The notes below the pieces were generated by a model. It was not told where the DNA came from. It did no database searches and worked only from the letters and a program-made list of their open reading frames with translations. A DNA stretch of 64,000 nucleotides, taken from assembly GCF_027213945.1 (NCBI RefSeq), contig NZ_JAPWGW010000004.1, positions 310,001 through 374,000 on the forward strand, written 5' to 3'. The translations under genes and the position numbers were made by a program. Positions 9,284-18,333 of the stretch are shown here, in pieces (positions within the stretch are counted from its first letter, which is position 1; each line of letters opens with the position of its first letter). The stretch is from Henriciella marina (GTDB lineage: Bacteria > Pseudomonadota > Alphaproteobacteria > Caulobacterales > Hyphomonadaceae).

Positions 9284-10768
9284 CTATTCACTCTGCATGT
9301 CAGTGCGAGCGAGGTGAAAATCAATGCGTGACAGGGTCTCATTGCGGCCGAGCCATTCCATGACCGGAGCAAGGTCCGGTGCGGGAAGTCCCCCGGTCAG
9401 GGCCGCGCGCACGGGCGGGCCAACCTGGCCAAAGGACAATTCATTGTCAGCGCAGTAAGACTGTAACGCCTGTTGCAGTGCGGTATCGCGCCATTCCTCT
9501 ACATTGGCAATGGCTTGCCGCAAATCAGAAAGACGTTCGAGGCTGTCACAGGAGAGGGCCTTGCGGGCCTTCTTGTTGAGATTGTCGGTATTGGCGCTCC
9601 AGAGGAACCGGAACGCTTCTGCCAGCTCTGGGAGGGTCGCGCCGCGATCCTTCATGGTCGGAAGGGCAGCAGTGACGCGCGCCATAACTGTGTCGTCCAG
9701 CGGCGCGCCTTTGGCTTGCTCAAGCCATGGCTTCAGAAGCTCAAGAAGGCGCGCATCGTCGCAGGCGCGGATGAAGTGCGCATTGACGTCGTTCAGTTTG
9801 GCAAGGTCCAGCCGGGCAGGAGAGCGGTTGATCGCCTCGATCGAGAAGACTTTGGCCGCGGATTCCAGCGTGAAGAGTTCCTCGTCGCCATGGCTCCAGC
9901 CAAGACGCAGGAGGTAGGAATTCAGCGCCTCCGGTAGATAGCCCATATCGCGGTAGGCGGTCGTGCTGAGCGCGCCGTGACGCTTGGACAGTTTGGCGCC
10001 GTCGTCCCCGTGGATCATTGGCACATGTGAGAAGTGCGGAACGTCCCAGTCCATAGCCTGATAGATCGGGATCTGCCGGAATGTATTGCGCAGATGATCG
10101 TCGCCGCGGATAACATGGGTGACGCCCATATCATGGTCATCGACAACGACGGCCAGCATGTAGGTGGGGGAGCCATCTGCGCGGAGCAGGATGAGATCGT
10201 CGATCTCGCGTGCGGCGACCTTTACCTCGCCCTGGACGCCATCCTGAACGATGATCTGTCCATCGTCGGGCGCGCGAAGGCGGATGGTATAGGGGGCGTC
10301 CGGTGGGGGCGCACCCCCGCCATCGCGCCAGGGCGAACGGAACGGGGCCAGCAGTTCTTCAGCCTTGCGCAGCAGCGACTGGCGGTCCGCATCGCTGATG
10401 CCTTCCTGCTTTGCGGCCGCGCGTGCGGCTTCACCTTCATCGCGGCGGGCCTGAAGCTCTTCAGGGGTCGCATAGCACCGAAACGCACGGCCATTCGCAA
10501 CCATGGCTTCGGCGCATTCGACATGGCGTCCAGCCTGCGCGCTCTGGAAGACAGGGGCCTCGTCGGCATCGAGGCCGAGCCAGCTCATGCCATCGAGAAT
10601 CGCATCGACAGCTTCCTGGGTGGAGCGCGCCTTGTCGGTATCCTCGATCCGCAACAGGAATTTTCCCTGGTTGCGGCGTGCAAACAAGTAGTTGAAAAGA
10701 GCTGTGCGTGCGCCGCCAATGTGGAGCATGCCAGTCGGGGAGGGGGCAAATCGCGTTATCGTCGTCAT
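9284..10768 (-). CDS. gltX: Glutamyl-tRNA synthetase
   Basis: Class I synthetase that charges tRNA-Glu in the cytosol. The start is placed at ATG 10768 (MTTITRFAPSPTG), because the family begins right before the FAPSPTG segment; an upstream in-frame ATG would add 19 unlikely residues. The HIGH motif is HIGG near residue 16 and the KMSKS motif is AKLSKRHG near residue 250; the product is 494 residues. It stands 24 bases upstream of gltA. The upstream side is divergent from comEC. Confidence 0.95.
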   Translation of the reverse strand: MTTITRFAPSPTGMLHIGGARTALFNYLFARRNQGKFLLRIEDTDKARSTQEAVDAILDGMSWLGLDADEAPVFQSAQAGRHVECAEAMVANGRAFRCYATPEELQARRDEGEAARAAAKQEGISDADRQSLLRKAEELLAPFRSPWRDGGGAPPPDAPYTIRLRAPDDGQIIVQDGVQGEVKVAAREIDDLILLRADGSPTYMLAVVVDDHDMGVTHVIRGDDHLRNTFRQIPIYQAMDWDVPHFSHVPMIHGDDGAKLSKRHGALSTTAYRDMGYLPEALNSYLLRLGWSHGDEELFTLESAAKVFSIEAINRSPARLDLAKLNDVNAHFIRACDDARLLELLKPWLEQAKGAPLDDTVMARVTAALPTMKDRGATLPELAEAFRFLWSANTDNLNKKARKALSCDSLERLSDLRQAIANVEEWRDTALQQALQSYCADNELSFGQVGPPVRAALTGGLPAPDLAPVMEWLGRNETLSRIDFHLARTDMQSE

Positions 10769-10888
10769 CAGTCTGACAAACTGTCCGGTTCTGCTTCTGA
10801 TCAGGTATCTGGGCGCCATGAACACTCTGAAAGGGCATCAGGCAAGGGGCGCGCTGAATTCCTTCGCGGAGGCTCTGCCGAGAGCCGT

Positions 10889-12904
10889 GTGTTACACCTC
10901 GTTCTGAATGGCCCGCTCTATTTCGCACTGGGACTTTGTCTCGGGGCAATCGTCTATTTTACACTCCCTTTCGAGCCGACGCTGCTAGTTCTGCTCGTTC
11001 TGGCGGCGGCCGCGAACGGCGCTGTATTCTTTGGGCTTAGGAATGCAGAGGGCTTCGCGCTCCGTCTCGTACTCATCCTGATCATCGGGGCCGTATGCGG
11101 TGCCATGGTCTCTAAGATCCATACGATGGTCCGACCGGTACCGCCTGTTCATCAGATGATCGGGCCGACCATGATTGAAGGCTGGGTGAATGCGGTGGAG
11201 CCCGGCGAGAAAGGCGTGCGCTTGAGGATCGACGTTCACGCGATCGGTGGCATAGATCCTGAGCGGCTGCCGAAACGTATCCGGCTCACGCACTCTCTGT
11301 CGTTGAATGTCTCGCCCGGTCGATTTGTGCGCTGTTGGGCTGTTCTGCGGCCGCCGCCGCAACCGGGTATGCCTGGTGACTATGCGTTTAACCGGCAGGC
11401 ATTCTTTGATGGGCTGGATGGTGTCGGATATGTGCAGGGGCGTTGCCGGGGTGGGACGTTGGGCGCGCAGCTGGGCTTCATGGAAAAGCTGCGCAGCACC
11501 GTGAGCGTAATGCGCCGGTCGCTCGCCATTCATGTGCGTGATGCTGCCGGGGACCGTGCTGGAGGCTTTGCGGCAGCGCTGGCGTCGGGAGATCGCAGCT
11601 TTATGGAGCGGGCGGATGTCGAGGCACTCCGCCGCGCAGGACTTGCGCACTTGCTCGCGATTTCAGGCCTGCACCTCGGAATTGTAGGCGGCCTTGTCTA
11701 TGTCAGCGTGCGGCGCGTGCTGTCGCTTTGGGAATGGTTTGCGTTGCGTGTCCCCGTACAGAAACCGGCAGCTGCCGTCGCGCTGACCATGACTGCGCTA
11801 TATCTTGTGCTTTCGGGCGCGAGTATCTCGACGCAGAGGGCTTTCATCATGGCCGCGGTGTTCTTCGGCGCCATCCTTCTGGACAGATCGCCTCTCAGCT
11901 TCCGTTCCTTTGCCGTTGCCATGGCAGCTGTCATCCTTATCCAGCCGCACAGTGTCATGACGCCCGGCTTCCAGATGTCTTTTGCTGCCACGGGCGCGCT
12001 TATTGCCACCTATCTCGTCTGGCGGGAGAGACGTCAGGTCCAGACCGACAGGACGTCCGGCAACGGCTTCGTATTCACGCTGCAGTCGCTGGTGGTGACG
12101 TCGATTGTTGGGGCAGCAGCTACGGCGCCATTCGCGCTCTATCACTTCGACCGTGTGGCACCGGGTGGGCTTTGGGCGAATCTTCTTGCGATGCCAATCA
12201 TCACATTTGTAAGCGCGCCTTTGGCGGGACTGGCACTCGCGACAGCACCGATCGGGCTGGATGAGCCATTTCTTCGCCTGTTCGGCTGGTCGCTTGAGCA
12301 GGTTCTGAAGATCGCGCACTGGGTGTCGAACCAGCCCGGAAGCGATTTAATGATCAGGGACCCCATGCCGGCAGGTGTGCTTCTTGTGCTGAGTATGGGG
12401 CTGATTGCTGTCTGCCTAGTGAAAGGTGTCCGGTATAGACTTCTGGCCGGTGTCGGAACCGTCTTCGCCGCGAGTGTGGTCTGGCTCAGCGTGCCGGCAC
12501 TTGTCCTTCATTGGTCAGCTTCTGGCGAAGTCCTGTTACGCGACGCTGAGAATGGTTGGTTGAAGCTGGCGATCGCGGAGGGTGACGGTCTGTCGCCGCT
12601 GACCTTAAACGACCTGCCAGTGTCAAATGAATGCCTTGGGAAGACGTGCGAATTCGAAACATCCGCCGGCACCATCGCAATCATTGGGGGACTGGCGACA
12701 TGCATCCCCAATACGGCGCTAACCCTTCTTGTGGAGGCGAGTCGCGGCCATTGCTGGCCGAAAGAACGTATCATCACTTGGGAAGATGTTCAGGAAGCTG
12801 GCGGACTAAGTCTCGTCAGAGGCTGGGGCGGCGCAAGCCATATTCGCGACGTGGCGTGCGGCAGGCGCAAATGGCAACCCTGCATTGACAGAACTGAGAA
12901 CTAG
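10889..12904 (+). CDS. comEC: ComEC/Rec2 family DNA-uptake channel protein
   Basis: Inner-membrane channel for single-stranded DNA in natural transformation. From the GTG at 10889 it gives 671 residues. An N-terminal pair of helices is followed by a soluble DUF4131-like domain (VEPGEKGVRLRID), then the Competence domain with the hallmark LAHLLAISGLHLGIV near residue 250 and several more helices. The C-terminal 130 residues are soluble and lack an HxHxDH metallo-beta-lactamase motif, as in other short alphaproteobacterial forms. The start is uncertain: GGAGG lies about 16 bases upstream of this GTG. An ATG at 10818 in another frame encodes a plausible N-terminus that stops at 10907. Confidence 0.85.
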   Translation: MLHLVLNGPLYFALGLCLGAIVYFTLPFEPTLLVLLVLAAAANGAVFFGLRNAEGFALRLVLILIIGAVCGAMVSKIHTMVRPVPPVHQMIGPTMIEGWVNAVEPGEKGVRLRIDVHAIGGIDPERLPKRIRLTHSLSLNVSPGRFVRCWAVLRPPPQPGMPGDYAFNRQAFFDGLDGVGYVQGRCRGGTLGAQLGFMEKLRSTVSVMRRSLAIHVRDAAGDRAGGFAAALASGDRSFMERADVEALRRAGLAHLLAISGLHLGIVGGLVYVSVRRVLSLWEWFALRVPVQKPAAAVALTMTALYLVLSGASISTQRAFIMAAVFFGAILLDRSPLSFRSFAVAMAAVILIQPHSVMTPGFQMSFAATGALIATYLVWRERRQVQTDRTSGNGFVFTLQSLVVTSIVGAAATAPFALYHFDRVAPGGLWANLLAMPIITFVSAPLAGLALATAPIGLDEPFLRLFGWSLEQVLKIAHWVSNQPGSDLMIRDPMPAGVLLVLSMGLIAVCLVKGVRYRLLAGVGTVFAASVVWLSVPALVLHWSASGEVLLRDAENGWLKLAIAEGDGLSPLTLNDLPVSNECLGKTCEFETSAGTIAIIGGLATCIPNTALTLLVEASRGHCWPKERIITWEDVQEAGGLSLVRGWGGASHIRDVACGRRKWQPCIDRTEN

Positions 12905-13588
12905 CTAGTCGTACCGGCGTACGAGAGCGACGAGGCGCCCCTGAATGCGTACGCGATCCGGGCCAAAGATGCGCGTCTCATAGGCGGGGTTCGCAGCTTC
13001 AAGCGCGATCGATGCGCCCTTCTTGCGAAGTCGCTTCAGTGTCGCCTCTTCCTCGTCGATAAGTGCGACGACGATATCCCCGCTATGTGCATCTTCCGTA
13101 CGCTTCAGAATGACGAGATCACCGTCATGGATACCAGCGTCGATCATTGAGTCGCCTTTCACTTCAAGGGCAAAATGCTCGTCGCCCTCTGGAAGGTCGG
13201 CTGGTGGATGAATCCGATTGGTTTCGTGCTGAATGGCTTCGATCGGAACACCGGCGGCGATACGTCCGAGAACTGGGATTGTCCGGCCGGACATTGCTGG
13301 CGCCGGCATGGCATTGCCGACGACACTGGGGCGGAACACCTGACGCCCGCGTGGCGGCGCGGCAGGGGCTGCCGAGTCTGGAAGCTTCAGGACCTCGAGC
13401 GCACGTGCCCGGTTAGCCAGCCGTTTGATGAAGCCTCGTTCTTCAAGCGCCGTGATAAGGCGGTGAATACCCGACTTGGAAGCGAGGTTGAGCGCTTCCT
13501 TCATCTCGTCAAAAGAAGGTGAGACCCCATCGCGTTTGATTCGCTCATGGATAAAGAGCAGCAGCTCTTTCTGTTTATTGGTCAGCAC
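12905..13588 (-). CDS. lexA: LexA repressor
   Basis: Repressor of the SOS regulon that self-cleaves when bound to RecA filament. The 227-residue product has an N-terminal winged helix-turn-helix (about 1-70, with [14 protein letters not shown]), a linker, and an S24 peptidase domain. The Ala-Gly cleavage bond is in IAAGVPIEA, the catalytic Ser in GDSMIDAGI and the catalytic Lys in the [17 protein letters not shown] segment. The start is a GTG with GGAGG seven bases upstream. Just upstream lies a promoter overlapped by an SOS box, so it is autoregulated despite following trpC by only 63 bases. The stop abuts the comEC stop. Confidence 0.96.
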   Translation of the reverse strand: MLTNKQKELLLFIHERIKRDGVSPSFDEMKEALNLASKSGIHRLITALEERGFIKRLANRARALEVLKLPDSAAPAAPPRGRQVFRPSVVGNAMPAPAMSGRTIPVLGRIAAGVPIEAIQHETNRIHPPADLPEGDEHFALEVKGDSMIDAGIHDGDLVILKRTEDAHSGDIVVALIDEEEATLKRLRKKGASIALEAANPAYETRIFGPDRVRIQGRLVALVRRYD

Positions 13589-13626
13589 AGTCTGGCCTCC
13601 GGATCAAAACCTGTTTGTTCACATGT

Positions 13627-13641
13627 GTTCTACATGCGTTC
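13627..13641 (-). promoter_or_regulatory. LexA (SOS) box, GTTC-N7-GTTC type
   Basis: The + strand reads GTTC, seven bases, GTTC (GAAC-N7-GAAC on the lexA strand), the alphaproteobacterial SOS operator. A third GTTC at 13617-13620 lies six bases from the box, so three direct repeats stand in a row. The box overlaps the predicted -10 element of lexA and lies 39 bases upstream of its start codon. Confidence 0.85.
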
Positions 13642-13655
13642 CCGTTTCAGGTCAA
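13627..13655 (-). promoter_or_regulatory. Predicted lexA promoter
   Basis: On the minus strand TTGACC (13655-13650) and TAGAAC (13632-13627) are separated by 17 bases, a good housekeeping sigma-factor promoter. The -35 element overlaps the trpC stop codon and the -10 lies inside the SOS box. LexA bound there would block RNA polymerase. Confidence 0.65.
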
Positions 13656-14452
13656 TCGCCAAGAGACTTCCTGAGTTGTTCGCAGGTAGCTGCACGGTTT
13701 CGAGCTTTCATGAGACTTTCTCCAATGAGGAAGCGTCGGGCTCCGCTTTGCGCGAGCTGATAGATGTGCTCGGGTTTCGATATACCACTCTCTGAAATGA
13801 GGGTCTTTCCGTCGCCTAGCAGCGGGGCGAGCCTTTCGGTGGTCGAGAGGTCGGTCACCATACGCTTCAAGTCGCGATTGTTGACGCCGACCAAGGAGCA
13901 CGCCAACGCATTGGCGCGCGCAAGCTCATCTTCGTCGTGTACTTCCACGATAGCATCCATGCCGAGTGCGGAAGTTGCCGCCAGTAGATCAGTGGCTAGC
14001 GCATCGTCGACCGCGGACAGGATAACCAGAATTGCATCGGCGCCAGCGGCGCGAGATTCTGCGACCTGGATCGGATCGATCATGAATTCCTTGCGGAGCA
14101 GCGGAATGCTGACCGCGTCGCGTATGGCGCGAAGATCATCGAGCGACCCGCCGAAGCTCGGGTAGTCCGTAAGAATTGAAAGACAGGCCGCACCTGCGCT
14201 CTCGTACTCTTGTGCGATTGAGATTGGGTCGGCTCCGGGGAGGATATCACCAGCGGATGGCGACTTGCGCTTGAGTTCGCAGATTAAAGCCGCATCCCCA
14301 GTGGATGCCACCTCGGCGAGACGTCGCTCAAATCCGCGTGGTGCGGGCGCTGACTTCGAAGCCTTCAATAGTTCATCCATCGTCGTCTGACGTTTGAGTT
14401 CGGCGACTTCGCCTCGCTTGTATTCAATGATGCGGTCGAGCGCGGTTGCCAT
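13652..14452 (-). CDS. trpC: Indole-3-glycerol-phosphate synthase
   Basis: Closes the indole ring from CdRP in tryptophan synthesis. The 266-residue TIM barrel begins with the family segment LDRIIEYKRGEVAELK; catalytic and phosphate-binding elements include CELKRKSPSAG (catalytic Lys), LLRKEFMIDP, VGVNNRDLK and SESGISKP. No TrpF domain is fused. Its start shares one base with the trpD stop (TGATG), implying translational coupling. In many relatives moaC and moeA lie between trpC and lexA; here only 63 bases do. Confidence 0.96.
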   Translation of the reverse strand: MATALDRIIEYKRGEVAELKRQTTMDELLKASKSAPAPRGFERRLAEVASTGDAALICELKRKSPSAGDILPGADPISIAQEYESAGAACLSILTDYPSFGGSLDDLRAIRDAVSIPLLRKEFMIDPIQVAESRAAGADAILVILSAVDDALATDLLAATSALGMDAIVEVHDEDELARANALACSLVGVNNRDLKRMVTDLSTTERLAPLLGDGKTLISESGISKPEHIYQLAQSGARRFLIGESLMKARNRAATCEQLRKSLGD

Positions 14453-15477
14453 CAGGAGGCCTTCCCTGAACTGATATCTGCCAGAAGAGAGAGTGTGTGA
14501 AGGGCGCGGCCGTTATCAATGGCGTCGGCAGCAAGCGTGACGCCGTGGCGCAGGTTTTCAGCGATGCCAAGCAGGGAGAGTCCTGCAGAGGCGTTGAGCA
14601 AAACCATATCGCGAAATGGACCGGGCCGGCCTTCGAGCAACTCTCGAATGGCCCCGGCATTGTCTTCCGGCAGGCCCCCTTCGAGCGCGGAAAGCAGGCT
14701 GATGTCGAGGCCTGCGTCGTCCGGTGTTATCGTGAGCGAGTTGATTTGGCTGCCGATAACTTCGCGGACCTTGGTCTCACCGGAGATAGAGATCTCGTCG
14801 ATGCCGTCGACACCGTGAACGACCCACGCCTTTTCTATGCCGAGCTTGAGAAGCGTTTCAGCCATCGGGTCGAGCCAACGCTCATCATACACACCGAGGA
14901 TCTGGTGGGTCGCATTGGCGGGGTTCGACAGGGGCCCAAGAAGATTGAAGATGGTGCGGATGCCGAGGCTTGCACGGATCGGCGCGACATGGCGCATTGC
15001 GGAATGGTGATTGCGGGCAAACAGGAAGCCAACGCCAGCTTTTTCAAGGCAGTGTTCGAATGTCTGCGCCGTGATGTCGAGTTCGACACCCAGGGCTTCG
15101 AGCACATCGGCAGAACCGGTCTTTGGAGGCACTGAGCGATTGCCGTGCTTGGCGACGCGCCCACCGGCGGCGGCAATGACGATTGCGCTCGCGGTCGACG
15201 TATTAAGCGATTTCCACGGCAGCCCCCCCGTGCCACACGTATCGAGGAGAGGACCAGCCACGTTTACGGTGCGTGCATGCCGACGCATGGCTTTTGCGCC
15301 TGCATAGAGCTCATTCGATGTCTCGCCGCGAACTGCCAGCCCCATGAGGAAGGCGCCGACCTGATCGGGGGCACCTTCGCCGGAAAGCAGCGTGTCGAAG
15401 GAAGCTTCGAGAACCTCTACCGGCAGCTCTTCGGACCGGGCGAGGGCCTTGATGGCGTCATTAAGAGATTGGGTCAT
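14452..15477 (-). CDS. trpD: Anthranilate phosphoribosyltransferase
   Basis: Transfers phosphoribose from PRPP to anthranilate. The product is 341 residues from ATG 15477, which has a GGAAG-type ribosome-binding site; an ATG six codons earlier (15495) is possible. Key elements are the DTCGTGG glycine-rich PRPP loop near residue 80, HGNRSVPPKTGSADVLEALG, and RNHHSAMRHV in the anthranilate tunnel. Unlike the enteric gene it is not fused to TrpG. It lies between an alpha/beta hydrolase gene and trpC. Confidence 0.95.
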   Translation of the reverse strand: MTQSLNDAIKALARSEELPVEVLEASFDTLLSGEGAPDQVGAFLMGLAVRGETSNELYAGAKAMRRHARTVNVAGPLLDTCGTGGLPWKSLNTSTASAIVIAAAGGRVAKHGNRSVPPKTGSADVLEALGVELDITAQTFEHCLEKAGVGFLFARNHHSAMRHVAPIRASLGIRTIFNLLGPLSNPANATHQILGVYDERWLDPMAETLLKLGIEKAWVVHGVDGIDEISISGETKVREVIGSQINSLTITPDDAGLDISLLSALEGGLPEDNAGAIRELLEGRPGPFRDMVLLNASAGLSLLGIAENLRHGVTLAADAIDNGRALHTLSLLADISSGKAS

Positions 15478-15549
15478 TCGTCTGTCTTCCGGCATTTATT
15501 CTGGTGCGCGATAGAGACGATGTGACCGCCAATCAAGCGGGCGACGTCT

Positions 15550-16311
15550 CTAGTAGCCCAGAAAAGCGGTAATCTGCGACAGGATGGCAGGATCAAGCGC
15601 CAGGTCACGATGACCTAGATCGTTAACGATCAGGGTTTCCGCATTCTCCAGTGATGCCCCCAATGCTTCGATTTGCGGGGCAGGGCAGCTCTCGTCCGAA
15701 TGGGAACCGACAAGCAGTATGCGCCCTTTGAAGTCGGCCAGGAGGGTGGCCAGGTCTGGTGGGCCCAGATCTTCGCCTTGTCGTTCTGCAAGCAATTCGG
15801 CCGCGCGCGAGATGACCTCATCAGGAACGCCCTTGCGGCGCTGGCGCTCCCTCCAGTGCTCGATCGGCGGCGCAATCATCACGAGATAGTCCGCTTGGGC
15901 ACCTTCTGAGATTGCGTCGGCCGCCGCGAGCGAGCCGAAAGAGTGCGTGATAATGGCATCTATGGGCTGTTGGTCGGTACAGAGATCGAGAACGGACTGG
16001 CCGGCCAGCTTCCAGGTGCAGGTCTCTGCGCTGGAGGCCCCATGGGCCGGTAGGTCCATCAGCAAGGTCGGACGCCCATTCTGGATAAAGTCCATGGCGA
16101 AGTGGCGCCAGATGCGGTGAGTATCGTCCCAGCCATGCACGAAGAGCGTCGGAGCGCCATCGCCAGCACGCCAGGCTGGCGTCGACAGAGATTTGCCTTG
16201 CACGTCAAAGCGGGTTTGCGGGGGAAGGAGGTTCTGACCGGGCGCTGCACTTGGGGAACGCGGTTTCAGCTCATCGAGGAGGGTTTCCGCATCCTTTGTG
16301 AGCTGATCCAT
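15550..16311 (-). CDS. Alpha/beta-fold hydrolase inserted in the trp cluster
   Basis: Predicted cytosolic hydrolase of 253 residues; substrate unknown. The fold shows in TLFVHGWDDTHRIWR (oxyanion His-Gly), the nucleophile elbow THSFGS (Ser near residue 125, with His in place of the usual first residue), an acid candidate in SHSDESCP and the catalytic His in LGHRDLAL near residue 235. No signal peptide is seen; the first 50 residues look like a polar linker. It stands between trpG and trpD with gaps of 25 and 72 bases, on the same strand, so it is probably cotranscribed with the tryptophan genes. Nothing in the sequence links it to their chemistry. Confidence 0.8.
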   Translation of the reverse strand: MDQLTKDAETLLDELKPRSPSAAPGQNLLPPQTRFDVQGKSLSTPAWRAGDGAPTLFVHGWDDTHRIWRHFAMDFIQNGRPTLLMDLPAHGASSAETCTWKLAGQSVLDLCTDQQPIDAIITHSFGSLAAADAISEGAQADYLVMIAPPIEHWRERQRRKGVPDEVISRAAELLAERQGEDLGPPDLATLLADFKGRILLVGSHSDESCPAPQIEALGASLENAETLIVNDLGHRDLALDPAILSQITAFLGY

Positions 16312-16336
16312 GTCGTCCTCCAGGTTCGAGCGCAGC

Positions 16337-16906
16337 CTATTTCGTAAGCCCCACGAAATTCTCGATCAATTCATGGCCGTATTCGGTGCGGATAGATTCC
16401 GGGTGAAACTGGACGCCGTAGACCGGCTTGTCGCGGTGGTGGACGGCCATGATCTCCCCGTCTTCCGTCCACGCATCGGCAATGAGCGCCTCAGGCAATC
16501 TGTCTCTCGGGATCGCCAGTGAGTGATAGCGTACAACGTCATAGGTCTCGGGCAGCCCCTTGAAGAGGCCGGTCTGGGTCGTGCGAATTGTCGATACCTT
16601 GCCGTGCAGGATAGCGCCGGCTTGGACGACCGGCTCGCCATATGCGTCGCCGATAGACTGGTGGCCAAGACAGACACCGAGGATTGGCAGATTGCCCGGT
16701 GCCTGTTTGATGAAGTCGACGCAGATGCCGGCTTCACGCGGCGAACATGGGCCTGGTGACAGAATGACGCCTGCGGGCTTCAGACCCAGCGCTTCTTCAA
16801 CTGTCAGCTCGTCGTTGCGCACCACTTTGGTGGTCGCGCCTGCCTGTTCGACATAGTGGACCAGATTCCAGGTGAAGCTGTCATAATTGTCGATGACGAG
16901 AATCAT
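16337..16906 (-). CDS. trpG: Anthranilate synthase component II (glutamine amidotransferase)
   Basis: Supplies ammonia from glutamine to TrpE. The 189-residue class I amidotransferase begins MILVIDNYDSFTWN, has the catalytic Cys in GVCLGHQSIG near residue 80, and the His-Glu pair in VQFHPES near residue 170. It overlaps the trpE stop by four bases (ATGA), giving the stoichiometric pair by coupled translation. It could also serve folate synthesis as PabA, as dual-use TrpG proteins do, but the trp context favours tryptophan. Confidence 0.95.
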   Translation of the reverse strand: MILVIDNYDSFTWNLVHYVEQAGATTKVVRNDELTVEEALGLKPAGVILSPGPCSPREAGICVDFIKQAPGNLPILGVCLGHQSIGDAYGEPVVQAGAILHGKVSTIRTTQTGLFKGLPETYDVVRYHSLAIPRDRLPEALIADAWTEDGEIMAVHHRDKPVYGVQFHPESIRTEYGHELIENFVGLTK

Positions 16907-18333
16907 TGGTCGAACTCATAGATGGCTGCGAGATCTGCAGCTCGCTTCAGGGCGCCAGCCTTGTGGACGGTTTCCTCAAACTCGTATTGCGGATCGCTGT
17001 CCAGCACCACACCGCCGCCTGCCTGAACATGGATCTGTCCGTCTTTCAGGACAGCGGTGCGGAGCGCGATGCAGGTATCCATGTCGCCATTCCAGCCAAA
17101 GTAGCCAACGGCGCCGCCATAAATGCCGCGCCGCGAGGTTTCGAGCTGGTCGATGATCTGCATCGCACGGATCTTCGGCGCACCTGACACGGTTCCTGCA
17201 GGAAGCCCAGCCAGCAGGGCGTCGACCGCGTCAAGACCTTCTCTAAGGTTCCCCTCCACATGGCTGACAATATGCATCACGTGGCTGTAGCGCTCGACGA
17301 TGAACTGCTCGCTCACCTCAACGCTGCCATAAGCGGCAACCCGGCCGACATCGTTGCGTCCAAGGTCCAGAAGCATGAGGTGTTCTGAGCATTCTTTCTG
17401 ATCGGCGAGAAGGTCTGCAGCACGGCGCTCATCTTCGACAGGGTCACCGGACCTTGGTCTGGTGCCTGCAATCGGCCGGATCGCAACACGGCCATCGCGC
17501 AGACGCACAAGGATCTCCGGGCTGGAACCGACAAGTCGCACGTCGCCCATATTCATATGGAACATGAAGGCCGACGGATTCAGTCTGCGAAGTGCCCTGT
17601 AAAGGCTAATCGACTGGCGTTTAAACGGCGCTGAAAAGCGTTGGCTCGGAACGATCTGGAATGTGTCGCCGGCCCGAGAATATTCGACCGCCTCGCGGAC
17701 CATCTCGAAATAGCGTTCCCTGCTGGTGTTCGACGAGAATTCCAGCGCATCGGTGGACTGGTCCCGTGGAGAAATAGGTGCCGTTGTCTGAAGCTGCTGT
17801 TCGACTCGGTTGAGAAGCGCGTCTGCGGCCGCTTCGTCGCCTGGCGCATGGCGCCCGATCAGCACGAGTTCCTGGTAGAGGTGGTCGAACACGATTACGA
17901 CACCCGGGATGACCAGCACGCATTCAGCGACCTTCAGGTCGTCGCGCGCGGTAATCTCGACCGGCTCGACATACTGGATCATATCATAGCCGATATAGCC
18001 GAATGCGCCCGAGGCCATTGGGGGCAGGCCGGGCTCGTCTGTTTCGGCCTTTGCCAGCTCAACGAAGTGACGCAGCGCGGCGACGGGCTCCATCTCCAAC
18101 GCTTCTGGTGCGCTGAAGCTGGCATCCCCAGAAAGCTGTGCCTGACCATTCAGAATGCGAAACCATTTCAGCGGTTCGACGCCCAAAAAGGAGTAGCGGC
18201 CGAGTCGCTCACCGCCATGTATCGATTCGAACAGGAACGAGCCGGCCTGATCCGCGCCAAGCTTCAGCATGGCAGAAACCGGCGTTTCGATATCGCCGAT
18301 CCGGCGCCTTACGATCAGTCTGTCCCGGTTCAT
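16903..18333 (-). CDS. trpE: Anthranilate synthase component I
   Basis: Converts chorismate to anthranilate with TrpG. The 476-residue product begins unusually close to the ETPVSAMLKL segment, so the N-terminus is some 20 residues shorter than many relatives. The tryptophan feedback element is FLFESIHGGERLGRYSF, and the chorismate-binding domain holds RPIAGTRPRSGDP, LLDLGRNDVGRVA and GTVSGAPKIRAMQ. The start overlaps the ppiD stop (ATGA). I saw no leader peptide or attenuator, since trpE has no intergenic space in front of it. Confidence 0.95.
   Translation of the reverse strand: MNRDRLIVRRRIGDIETPVSAMLKLGADQAGSFLFESIHGGERLGRYSFLGVEPLKWFRILNGQAQLSGDASFSAPEALEMEPVAALRHFVELAKAETDEPGLPPMASGAFGYIGYDMIQYVEPVEITARDDLKVAECVLVIPGVVIVFDHLYQELVLIGRHAPGDEAAADALLNRVEQQLQTTAPISPRDQSTDALEFSSNTSRERYFEMVREAVEYSRAGDTFQIVPSQRFSAPFKRQSISLYRALRRLNPSAFMFHMNMGDVRLVGSSPEILVRLRDGRVAIRPIAGTRPRSGDPVEDERRAADLLADQKECSEHLMLLDLGRNDVGRVAAYGSVEVSEQFIVERYSHVMHIVSHVEGNLREGLDAVDALLAGLPAGTVSGAPKIRAMQIIDQLETSRRGIYGGAVGYFGWNGDMDTCIALRTAVLKDGQIHVQAGGGVVLDSDPQYEFEETVHKAGALKRAADLAAIYEFDQ

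Noticed and set aside
10034-10888. Upstream extension of the comEC frame by 285 codons
   Set aside because: It is antisense to gltX, whose synthetase motifs are intact, and the extension has no ComEC similarity.
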